7,999 bases of DNA, taken from assembly GCA_900759335.1 (NCBI GenBank), contig CAAEUX010000101.1, positions 1-7,999 of the forward strand, given 5' to 3'. This DNA is from an uncultured Collinsella sp. Its GTDB lineage: Bacteria > Actinomycetota > Coriobacteriia > Coriobacteriales > Coriobacteriaceae. A model generated the notes under the pieces. That model saw only the letters and a program-made list of their open reading frames with translations. It was not told the DNA's origin and did no database searches. Below, in pieces: positions 1 through 7,442 of this stretch (position 1 is its first letter; every line of letters starts with the position of its first letter). The position numbers were made by a program, and so were the translations under genes.

Positions 1-79
1 AATCCCCGTCCCAGGAAAATCATTTGAGCGAACGTTCGGGCAAAAGTAGTCATAAGAGGCCCGTCCCAAATGGGCTGGT

Positions 80-237
80 TTCAAAAGTATGGCGGATTAC
101 GGGGCTGGACCTGTATTGCTTGACCATGGGAAAAATCGCGAAATTAAAATCGCAGGTAGACGGCTTATCAAAAATCGATAATTGTCGGTATGGATGGGGA
201 TCTCCGAATCAGCCCCGTAATCCGGCATAGTTTTGAA
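80..237. repeat. Inverted repeat, 28-bp arms around a 102-bp AT-rich core (MITE-like)
   Basis: Arms 80-107 and 210-237 are reverse complements at 26 of 28 positions; both mismatches are G opposite G (87/230 and 92/225). Each arm contains the string GGATTACGGGGCTG when read inward. The 102-nt core is AT-rich and has no domain-like coding content. Size and form fit a small non-autonomous repeat element or a large extruding palindrome, but no target-site duplication is obvious next to the arms. Whether it recurs in the genome cannot be seen from one copy. Confidence 0.6.
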
Positions 238-280
238 CTGACACTAAACTAGGCACAAGCTAAATACCGATTCCAAGGAT

Positions 281-347
281 AGTTGCGGTGGAATAGTTCC
301 TAGATGCCGGGGTTTTGGCGGAAATCAGGAACTATTTCACCGCAACT
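281..347. repeat. Hairpin-forming inverted repeat, 21-bp arms and 25-nt loop
   Basis: Arms 281-301 and 327-347 pair at 20 of 21 positions. The exception is G291 opposite T337, which still pairs as G·U in a plus-strand RNA. The loop (302-326) is 25 nt. No T-run follows on either strand, so a classical intrinsic terminator is not supported, although the site lies where the minus-strand operon must end. The 25-nt loop matches the spacing of the unrelated 15-bp arms at 3791-3925. Confidence 0.65.
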
Positions 348-407
348 GAGGTCGGGGATGGGGTGGATGGTGGGATAGCTAAAAGAGCCTCGTACTAAAT
401 GAGCTGC

Positions 408-806
408 TTAGGCTGGGTCGATGTCCATGCTGGCGATGAGGTCGATGCCCGTGTTGAGGAGGTTGGGGAGGACGACGTCGCCCATGCGGATGGGGGCGTT
501 GACGACTAGGTCTCGGATTAAGTTCATGGCTTGGGCGTGGAGCTCTAGCGGGATGGCTTCAGCGGTGCGCACGGGGAGCAGGGCTTCGTCGCCGCCGGAG
601 ACGGCCACGGTCGTCGTGAGCACGCGCATGGGGCAGGTGAGCTCCTGATGCGCGAACTTATCGCCGCGCGGGCAGTTGTTGCCGGTCACGGAGCGCACCT
701 CTGCCACGGCGCCGTCTGCGTCACGCTCTACCTCTACGGTCAGAAGGCACTCGGATGGGCAGGTGGTGCAGTTGAACTGCAGCGTCTCAATTGCGTTCGT
801 GCTCAT
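408..806 (-). CDS. DUF1667 cysteine-rich protein, third gene of a GlpAB-like dehydrogenase operon
   Basis: The 132-residue protein has an N-terminal cysteine cluster, CTTCPSEC (Cys13, Cys16, Cys20), followed by Cys45 in NNCPRG and Cys58 in TCPM. The layout fits the DUF1667 family, which commonly follows GlpA-like and GlpB-like genes in Firmicutes and Thermotogae. The cysteines suggest an iron-sulfur or zinc site, so it may be the electron-transfer subunit of the complex; that is inference. The start at 806 was preferred to an in-frame ATG at 857 because the latter would overlap the upstream gene and add 17 residues before the domain. The gap to the upstream stop is 4 nt, and GAGGGGG lies about 12 nt before the start. 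There is no signal peptide or membrane helix, so a cytoplasmic location is expected. Confidence 0.85.
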   Translation of the reverse strand: MSTNAIETLQFNCTTCPSECLLTVEVERDADGAVAEVRSVTGNNCPRGDKFAHQELTCPMRVLTTTVAVSGGDEALLPVRTAEAIPLELHAQAMNLIRDLVVNAPIRMGDVVLPNLLNTGIDLIASMDIDPA

Positions 807-810
807 GGCT

Positions 811-2163
811 TTAGGCCCCCTCAACAGGGTCAACGGACAGGACAATCTCGCTGGCACCCAGGTCGAGTGCGCGCTGAATCACCTTCGCAGGCAGTGGGAA
901 GCTTTCCATGACGCTCGGCTTAAATGCACGGACCTTGCCTGCGAACAGTTCCTCGCCGCCTGCCAGAATACGCACGCGGGCGGCGTCGACGGGTCGGCGC
1001 ACGCGGAAGTTGAGCTTGGTGAGCGCCATAGCCGTAATGCGTCCCGGCAGCGCGTAGCCCGCGATGCCGGCAGGGGAGACGGTGAGCTCGCAGCTCGGAA
1101 CGGTGCCCGCGTCGGTCCCCAGCGCGTACGCCGCCGCAGCTGCGCCGGCGCGCTCAGACTCGGTCGTCACGTTGTCGGCCAGGTCGTGCAAGTGCAGCAC
1201 GTTGCCGCAGGCAAAGATACCCGGTACGCCCGTCTGCAGGCTCTGGTCCACCACGGCGCCGCGCGTACGTGGGTCAAGCTCAACGCCCGCGCCCACCGAA
1301 AGCTCGTTCTCGGGAATCAAGCCCACCGAAAGCAGCAGTGTGTCGCACGGAACGATGCGCTCGGTCCCCGGAATGGGCGCCAGGCGCTCGTCGACTTGGC
1401 TTACCTCGACGGCTTCCACGCGGTCGTGCCCGATCACGCGTGTGACGGTGGTGGACAGGTGCAGCGGAATGCCAAAGTCGTTCAGGCAGTTCTTCACATT
1501 GCGGCGCAGGCCGTTAGCGTACGGCATGAGCTCGTACACGCTCTCGACCGAAATCCCCTCGAGCGTGCAGCGGCGCGCCATGATGAGCCCGATGTCACCC
1601 GAGCCCAAAATGACGGCACGCGAGCCGGGCTTGAGGTTTTCGATATTGATGTATCGCTGCGCCAGGCCCGCCGTAAACACGCCGGCGGGACGGCTGCCGG
1701 GGATCTTGATCTCGCTGCGCGTGCGCTCGCGGCACCCCATGGCAAGGACGACCGCGCGTCCGGTGAGCTGCAGCATGCCGGCGGGGCTCATGAGCGTGAC
1801 GGTATGGACTGCGGTGGCTCCCGCACCCTCGCTCGAATCGATCCCAATCACCATGCTGTCCAAGAACAGCGCAATGTCGGTCGCGCGTATCTGATCGATA
1901 AAGCGCTGCGCGTACTCGGGACCGGTGAGCTCCTGCTTAAAGTGCGAAAGGCCAAAACCGGGGTGGATGCACTGGCGGAGGATTCCGCCCAGATGCTGCT
2001 CGCGCTCCACGATGGCCACGTGGGCGCCGGCCTTTTGCGCGGCAAGCGCAGCCGCCATGCCAGCAGGCCCGCCGCCGATGACGACCACGTCGAAGGCCTG
2101 CGTCGACACCGACGCTACAGCTCCGGCCTCCGCGCGTCCGTCGCGCATATCAAACGTTGCCAT
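811..2163 (-). CDS. GlpB-like FAD/NAD(P)-dependent oxidoreductase
   Basis: The 450-residue protein belongs to the two-dinucleotide-binding flavoprotein family (pyridine nucleotide-disulfide oxidoreductase fold). An FAD Rossmann motif GGGPAG is at residues 30-35, followed by the acidic VER strand end. A second, NAD(P)-type Rossmann motif GSGDIG is at 187-192, and the late FAD motif GVPGIFACGN begins near 312. There is no CxxC redox disulfide; instead QCIHPGFG (Cys65) occupies that region, as in GlpB/HcnB-like members. It probably acts with the upstream GlpA-like protein, passing electrons between the flavin dehydrogenase and NAD(P) or another carrier. The start codon is 1 nt after the upstream stop (TAGGATG) with AAGGGGG 9 nt before it, so translational coupling is likely. 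About 22 residues precede the first Rossmann strand. The exact substrate is not determinable here. Confidence 0.88.
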   Translation of the reverse strand: MATFDMRDGRAEAGAVASVSTQAFDVVVIGGGPAGMAAALAAQKAGAHVAIVEREQHLGGILRQCIHPGFGLSHFKQELTGPEYAQRFIDQIRATDIALFLDSMVIGIDSSEGAGATAVHTVTLMSPAGMLQLTGRAVVLAMGCRERTRSEIKIPGSRPAGVFTAGLAQRYINIENLKPGSRAVILGSGDIGLIMARRCTLEGISVESVYELMPYANGLRRNVKNCLNDFGIPLHLSTTVTRVIGHDRVEAVEVSQVDERLAPIPGTERIVPCDTLLLSVGLIPENELSVGAGVELDPRTRGAVVDQSLQTGVPGIFACGNVLHLHDLADNVTTESERAGAAAAAYALGTDAGTVPSCELTVSPAGIAGYALPGRITAMALTKLNFRVRRPVDAARVRILAGGEELFAGKVRAFKPSVMESFPLPAKVIQRALDLGASEIVLSVDPVEGA

Positions 2164-2164
2164 C

Positions 2165-3619
2165 CTAGCGCACCCCCTTCAGCGGTCCCTCAACCAACCA
2201 AGATCCGGTTTCCTCCAACAGCACCTCGCTGGGGTCGCAGTCCAGCTCGCGCGCGATGATCGCCACCACGCGGCTCTGGCAAAAGCCACTCTGGCACCGA
2301 CCCATGCCGGCCCGGCAGCGGCGCTTGACGCCTTCGACCGAAACCGCGCCCGGGCGGCGTCGAATCGCGGCCACGATCTCGGCCTCGGGCACCGTCTCGC
2401 AGCGGCAGACGATCTGCCCCCACGCGGGGTCGGACTCGATGAGCTCTTCTTTGCGCGTAAGCGGCGCGCGGTCAAAGTCGTCCGGCGCGCGGCGAATCGG
2501 GTCCCAATCGTCCCGTTCGCGCAGGGGCACGCCGGCATCGCGCAACACCTGTTCCATACGCTCGGCAATGGCCGGCGCGCTCGCCACACCCGGCGACTGA
2601 ATGCCTGACGCTTGGAACAGCTCCGGCACCACGGCCGACTGCCCAATAAAGAAGTCGTTCGTTCCCTGAATGACCGGACGACCGCCGGCAAACGCGCGCA
2701 CCACACGGCGCGTGTCCAGATCGGGCACCAGCTTGCGCGCGCCGCTCAGCAGCGCGTTCACATCGCTCGTATAGGTCTGCGTGTCGCCAGGCTCGCGCAC
2801 CGCGGCCGTCGCGGTAATCACAGTGTTGCCGTGTACGGTGCCCGTGACGATAACGCCCTTCGATATCGGCGTCGGCACGGGGTAGAGCGGCATGAGCGTG
2901 CGCGGCTCTTTGTCAAGCACCACGATGTTGCCCTGGCGCCAGACCATCTGGAACTCCTCGGCGCCCGCCATATGCGAGATGTCGGCGGCGCCGTTGCCCG
3001 CGGCGTTGATCAGGTAGCGGCAGCGCACGTTGCCAGCGGGGGTCGCCAGCGTAAAGTGCGCGTCGTCGCCCGAGCCCGCTACTTCAATTGCTTCCACCGA
3101 CGCGGACCGCATAAACGTCACCCCGTTGGCCACGGCGTTCTCCAACGCGGCGATGGCAACCTCAAACGGGTCGACAAACCCAGTCGAGGGGCACCACAAC
3201 GCGCACGTTGCATCGGCACTGGCGCGCGGCTCTAATTCGTGGATGCGATCGGGTCCGACGATCGACAGCTTGGGCACACCGTTGACATGGCCGTTGCTGC
3301 GCAGCTGTTCCAGATGCGCACGGTCCTCGTCGTTAAAGCCCAGTACCATCGAACCGGTGCGACGGAACAAAAAGCCCAGCTCCTGTGCCCATGTACCGTA
3401 CAACTCGCAGCCACGGGCGTTAACCTGCGCCTTTACGGTTCCCGGCGCCGGATCGTAGCCGGCGTGCACCAGGCCGCCGTTGGCCTTCGACGCGCCCTGC
3501 GCAATATCGTTAGCCGCCTCGACCACGCAAATTGACAGGTCAAACCGCGCGAGCTGCCGTGCGATGGCGCATCCGGTGATGCCCGCGCCGACAATCGCGA
3601 TATCAAACGTTTCTGCCAC
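2165..3619 (-). CDS. GlpA-like FAD-dependent dehydrogenase with C-terminal [2Fe-2S] BFD domain
   Basis: The 484-residue protein has an N-terminal DAO-type FAD domain with GAGITG at residues 11-16 and the FAD-contacting stretch ASKANGGLVHAGYD near 43-56. A C-terminal BFD-type [2Fe-2S] domain follows, with CRC at 405-407 and then Cys442 and Cys447 (C-x4-C); Cys435 is an extra cysteine just before them. This two-domain layout is that of GlpA, the catalytic subunit of anaerobic glycerol-3-phosphate dehydrogenase, though it is shorter than the Escherichia coli protein. Glycerol-3-phosphate oxidation is the leading idea; related DAO-BFD proteins oxidise other hydroxy or amino acids, and no glycerol kinase or facilitator gene is in the window. 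The start is GTG with GGGAGG 4 nt upstream; any later start would damage the Rossmann fold. It is the first gene of the operon. Confidence 0.87.
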   Translation of the reverse strand: MAETFDIAIVGAGITGCAIARQLARFDLSICVVEAANDIAQGASKANGGLVHAGYDPAPGTVKAQVNARGCELYGTWAQELGFLFRRTGSMVLGFNDEDRAHLEQLRSNGHVNGVPKLSIVGPDRIHELEPRASADATCALWCPSTGFVDPFEVAIAALENAVANGVTFMRSASVEAIEVAGSGDDAHFTLATPAGNVRCRYLINAAGNGAADISHMAGAEEFQMVWRQGNIVVLDKEPRTLMPLYPVPTPISKGVIVTGTVHGNTVITATAAVREPGDTQTYTSDVNALLSGARKLVPDLDTRRVVRAFAGGRPVIQGTNDFFIGQSAVVPELFQASGIQSPGVASAPAIAERMEQVLRDAGVPLRERDDWDPIRRAPDDFDRAPLTRKEELIESDPAWGQIVCRCETVPEAEIVAAIRRRPGAVSVEGVKRRCRAGMGRCQSGFCQSRVVAIIARELDCDPSEVLLEETGSWLVEGPLKGVR

Positions 3620-4025
3620 GGTGCCTCCCAGACGAGTTGACAGGCCGTCAATAAGACTATCCTACGGTCCGCACACCCCCAGTGCGACGGCAATGCGGCG
3701 AACAGCCCCGCAACACCCGCCAACGGCAGGCGGGGGGAGACCCCGGCATCGTCGACAACCTCGTCTACCGACAACTACGGCAACCGTTCGTCTCGATCTG
3801 TAACAGCAAGAGGGGTTTTGGGGCCCGAGATGTTACGGATTGAGATTGAAGTCGGGGAGGGACTCCTGTGTCTCGATCTGTAACATCTAGACCTGGATTC
3901 CGCTCCCACCTGTTACAGATTGAGATGTTTGTGTCCGCGCCGGCCTCGTACCCAGCCGTAGTCCCATATAAACAAACCCCGTGTTAAACTTGACCGAACT
4001 GTAAATAACCCGAAAGGTACCCGTA
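3620..4025. other. Divergent intergenic region containing an alternating inverted-repeat array
   Basis: This 406-nt gap separates the minus-strand redox operon from the plus-strand zinc-ribbon gene, so promoters for both should lie here. No confident -35/-10 pair is visible for either; TAGGAT on the minus strand near 3660 and TAAACT at 3985-3990 are weak candidates for -10 elements. GC-rich hairpin potential exists at 3716-3734 (CCCGCC with GGCGGG, 7-nt loop). The main structure is the four-arm array at 3791-3925, listed separately. No coding sequence is supported. Confidence 0.6.
3791..3925. repeat. Four 15-bp arms in alternating orientation, 40-bp period
   Basis: Arms start at exactly 3791, 3831, 3871 and 3911. 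The first and third read TCTCGATCTGTAACA. The second and fourth are the reverse orientation, TGTTACGGATTGAGA and TGTTACAGATTGAGA. Every gap between arms is 25 nt, and the three gap sequences are unlike each other. Arms 1-2 and arms 3-4 each form a 55-bp hairpin unit. The only non-Watson-Crick pairs are G·T or T·G on the plus strand, so a plus-strand RNA would pair all 15 positions in both units. The array could be a REP/BIME-like element, a pair of RNA hairpins, or an operator array between divergent genes. Confidence 0.8.
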
Positions 4026-4457
4026 ATGTCCAAGTACATCTCCGAGCTCATGTCGCCGCAGCTTATGGGCGTCGTTTATGCTTTCGTTGGCTTTATCATT
4101 GCCCTGTATGTGCTGTCGGTCGTCTATGTGTTCATCGACGCTCGCCGCCGCGGCGCCAGCGCCTACGTGGCATGGGGCATCATCGCCCTCATCCCGTTTG
4201 TGGGCCTCATTGCCTACCTGGTCCTGCGCCCGCACTCCTACGCGGCCGACCGCGAGGAGCAGGAGCTGGACATGGCCCTGCGTGAGCGCCAGCTTGCCCA
4301 GTACGGCACCTGCCCGCAGTGCGGCGCGCCCATCGAGAAAGACTTCGTTGTCTGCCCGGTGTGCGATACCCAGGTTCGCAACGTGTGCCCCAGCTGCCAT
4401 CGCCCGCTCGATGCGCACTGGAAGGTCTGCCCCTACTGCCGAACTCGCATCCAGTAA
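4026..4457 (+). CDS. Membrane-anchored double zinc-ribbon protein
   Basis: The 143-residue protein has two hydrophobic segments (about residues 12-37 and 46-67) joined by a basic turn, DARRRG, then a charged linker (REEQELDMALRERQ), then a cysteine-rich tail. Four CxxC knuckles (Cys96/99, 110/113, 121/124, 135/138) make two zinc ribbons of the double-zinc-ribbon type. The helical hairpin resembles the N-terminal membrane segment of PLDc_N-type proteins. Both ends of the hairpin probably face the cytoplasm, given the basic loop and zinc ribbons. The molecular role is unknown; such proteins are often placed in regulation or envelope housekeeping, but nothing here shows which. GAAAGG lies 8 nt before the ATG. 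It appears monocistronic, with a hairpin and a separate promoter before thrS. Confidence 0.85.
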   Translation: MSKYISELMSPQLMGVVYAFVGFIIALYVLSVVYVFIDARRRGASAYVAWGIIALIPFVGLIAYLVLRPHSYAADREEQELDMALRERQLAQYGTCPQCGAPIEKDFVVCPVCDTQVRNVCPSCHRPLDAHWKVCPYCRTRIQ

Positions 4458-4554
4458 CGCATCCATCGCCGGGCCGGCCGCAAGCCCCGGGCACACCGCA
4501 AGCCACGCGCGCCCCACACCTCGCGCCCACACGATGAAGCATGCGTAGAAAATC

Positions 4555-4583
4555 GCCCGCCGTGCCATTAAGGTGCGGCGGGC
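4555..4583 (+). terminator. GC-rich terminator-like hairpin between the zinc-ribbon gene and thrS
   Basis: Arms GCCCGCCGTGCC (4555-4566) and GGTGCGGCGGGC (4572-4583) form a 12-bp stem with two G·U pairs and a 5-nt loop. The T-run after it on the plus strand is poor (GCTTGTATA). On the minus strand it is followed by GATTTTC. It lies about 100 nt after the zinc-ribbon stop and directly abuts the thrS -35 region, so it probably insulates the two genes, perhaps in both directions. Confidence 0.55.
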
Positions 4584-4585
4584 GC

Positions 4586-4613
4586 TTGTATACCAAGGCA
4601 ACCTGCCTATAAT
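4586..4613 (+). promoter_or_regulatory. Probable thrS promoter
   Basis: A perfect -10 box TATAAT is at 4608-4613. TTGTAT at 4586-4591 gives a partial -35 box with a 16-nt spacer. Transcription would start near 4620, giving a leader of about 64 nt before the thrS start codon. That is too short for a T-box leader, and no specifier or antiterminator structure is seen, so tRNA-dependent attenuation is not supported here. Confidence 0.6.
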
Positions 4614-4683
4614 GATGCAAGTCAAAAACGCCGAGCGCATCGCACGCACTTGCATCAGGCATCCGAGAGGAGAAAACATACCC

Positions 4684-6447
<1,764 letters not shown>

Positions 6448-6470
6448 GGCGAACTTCACAACAATTAACA

Positions 6471-6505
6471 AAGGCGACCGTCCACAAAGGGCGGTCGCCT
6501 TTTTT
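6471..6505 (+). terminator. Intrinsic terminator of thrS
   Basis: A 13-bp stem pairs 6471-6483 with 6489-6501 (one G·U pair) around the 5-nt loop ACAAA, and is followed by a run of T to 6505. It lies about 25 nt after the thrS stop codon. Confidence 0.93.
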
Positions 6506-6519
6506 CTTACCAAAATAAG

Positions 6520-6546
6520 AAAAGCCGCTGGTTGAGCGGCTTTTTT
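6520..6546. terminator. Second, bidirectional intrinsic terminator
   Basis: A perfect 10-bp stem, AAAAGCCGCT (6520-6529) with AGCGGCTTTT (6535-6544), surrounds the loop GGTTG. It has a T-run on the plus strand and an A-run upstream that becomes a T-run on the minus strand. It backs up the thrS terminator and would also stop any minus-strand transcription arriving from the loaP promoter segment. Confidence 0.88.
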
Positions 6547-6559
6547 GTTGCACAAAAAG

Positions 6560-6682
6560 GTACAGGTTTTTTGTAGGGGGATATGGAGATGCACCTACTG
6601 GCAGTACATTTTGCGTAATCTGGGCAAACGCTGATTAATTGCTCGTATAATTACGTCTGTCGAAAGATACAAAAACCTGTAC
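6560..6682. repeat. Inverted repeat flanking the loaP promoter
   Basis: The left arm GTACAGGTTTTTTGTA (6560-6575) and right arm TACAAAAACCTGTAC (6668-6682) are reverse complements except for one extra T in the left arm. Similarity continues loosely outward (CAAAA before the left arm, TTTTG after the right). The 92-nt interior (6576-6667) contains the TATAAT box, and the right arm lies in the predicted leader of loaP. Options are an invertible promoter segment, a dispersed repeat, or paired operators. Confidence 0.65.
6646..6651 (+). promoter_or_regulatory. Probable -10 box of the loaP promoter
   Basis: A perfect TATAAT lies 122 nt before the loaP start codon in an AT-rich stretch (GATTAATTGCTCGTATAAT). 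No good -35 box sits 16-18 nt upstream (the best, GGCAAA at 6623-6628, is poor), which suggests a weak or activator-dependent promoter. Transcription would start near 6658, leaving a leader of about 115 nt. That leader contains the right inverted-repeat arm and a small 5-bp hairpin, TTGCG/CGCAA, at 6737-6751. Confidence 0.5.
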
Positions 6683-6773
6683 TTTTGCGACTGCGCCTAG
6701 CTGCGAGCGAGAAGCCTGTTCTAAACGCCCCTGCATTTGCGTGCATCGCAACGCCAAAAGAGGGGGCGAGAAC

Positions 6774-7364
6774 ATGGAACAGACGGCACGGCGCCAAGAG
6801 CAGCTGCCGGGCGCTTTTAACGGCGCCAGCACCAACAACCAGCACGGCCGCGTCCGCTGGTATCTGGTCCACACCCCCAATGGAAAAGAGCGCGAGACCT
6901 GCGAAAAGGTTCGCCGCATTATCCCGCACAACCTGATGCAGGACGCTTTTGTGATGCAAAAGGAGTTCTGGTTTAAGCGGGATGGCGCCTGGTCGCTCCA
7001 AACCAAACCCATGTACAAGGAATATTTCTTCGTCGCCACGCACGATACCGCCGCGCTCGATAGGGCTTTGGCTCAGTTGAGCTTTGGCTGTCGTATCGCC
7101 GGCAGTAGGGAGCGGGCGTACATGCCCATGCCGGACGATGCACAGGACTGGTACCGCAGCGTGTTGGACGACGACGGTGTTGTGCGCAACAGCGTAGCGC
7201 GCATAGAAGACGGCGTGTTGCACATAGAGCAGGGTCCCTTGGTGGGGCAAGAGGCCCGCGTTAAAAAGATCGACCGCCATAAACGCTGGTGCCTGGTAGA
7301 CGTGGGCGAAGGTAACTCCGCATTTAGGGAGCTGCTACCGCTCGACGTTCCCAGCAAAACGTAA
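6774..7364 (+). CDS. loaP: LoaP-family antiterminator (NusG paralogue)
   Basis: The 196-residue protein has an N-terminal NGN domain starting at WYLVHTPNGKE (residues 29-39), with the MYKEYFFVAT strand (80-89) where NusG has its PLFPGYVFV-type segment. A C-terminal KOW domain spans about 154-177; its VKKIDRHKR stretch is typical of LoaP proteins. LoaP proteins bind RNA polymerase and a leader RNA hairpin and suppress termination in long operons for polysaccharides or secondary metabolites. About 27 non-conserved residues precede the NGN domain. The ATG at 6774 has AGAGGGGG 7 nt upstream; an in-frame ATG at 6741 lacks a ribosome site and adds unconserved residues. The next gene is an initiating sugar transferase in the same direction, so it probably serves a capsule or exopolysaccharide operon. 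The family call is firm; the target is inference. Confidence 0.85.
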   Translation: MEQTARRQEQLPGAFNGASTNNQHGRVRWYLVHTPNGKERETCEKVRRIIPHNLMQDAFVMQKEFWFKRDGAWSLQTKPMYKEYFFVATHDTAALDRALAQLSFGCRIAGSRERAYMPMPDDAQDWYRSVLDDDGVVRNSVARIEDGVLHIEQGPLVGQEARVKKIDRHKRWCLVDVGEGNSAFRELLPLDVPSKT

Positions 7365-7442
7365 GGGAGACGTCGCACTGGCAATTCGTTCGCATTTTTG
7401 AATTTACCGATTAGGGGATCCCTGGGGAAAGGGGATGTATTT
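7365..7442 (+). promoter_or_regulatory. Spacer between loaP and the sugar transferase; possible antiterminator target
   Basis: This 78-nt gap has no intrinsic terminator. It has AATTC/GAATT (7383-7387 with 7400-7404) as a weak stem with a 12-nt loop, and AGGGGATCCCT (7413-7423) as a compact 4-bp stem with a 3-nt loop. GGGGAAAGGGG (7424-7434) gives the ribosome-binding site of the next gene. Because LoaP proteins recognise a hairpin in leader RNA, this gap or the loaP leader is a reasonable place for such a site, but no known consensus was matched. Confidence 0.3.

Larger units (their letters stand above)
1..407. other. Non-coding region downstream of the redox operon, with two inverted repeats
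   Basis: This stretch follows the end of the minus-strand operon. I see no convincing gene. It is more AT-rich than the flanking coding DNA, especially around 110-200. It contains a 28-bp-arm inverted repeat (80-107 with 210-237) and a 21-bp-arm hairpin (281-301 with 327-347), listed separately. A perfect 10-bp palindrome, CGAACGTTCG, lies at 29-38, and the string CCCGTCCCA occurs directly repeated at 5-13 and 60-68. No stem followed by a T-run is visible on the minus strand just after the operon's last stop codon, so the operon's transcription end is not explained unless the 281-347 hairpin serves that role. Confidence 0.6.

Noticed and set aside
24..230. 68-codon reading frame on the plus strand
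   Set aside because: It runs through both arms and the core of the inverted repeat, has no clear ribosome site and no recognisable domain; its end is the right arm itself.
676..2259. 527-codon plus-strand frame
   Set aside because: It is antisense to the GlpB-like gene and part of its neighbours; composition is arginine/alanine/histidine-rich with no domain, typical of a GC-rich shadow.
3716..3734. Terminator at the CCCGCC/GGCGGG hairpin
   Set aside because: The stem is only 6 bp, no T-run follows on either strand, and it lies upstream of both divergent genes, where a terminator has no obvious gene to serve.
3791..3925. CRISPR array
   Set aside because: Repeats are only 15 bp, alternate in orientation rather than being direct, number only four, and no cas genes or leader are nearby.
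4584..4683. T-box riboswitch before thrS
   Set aside because: The leader from the predicted start site is only about 64 nt and shows no stem I, T-box motif or terminator/antiterminator pair.
6741..6773. Upstream start codon for loaP
   Set aside because: No ribosome-binding site precedes it, the extra 11 residues are not domain sequence, and AGAGGGGG sits correctly before the ATG at 6774.
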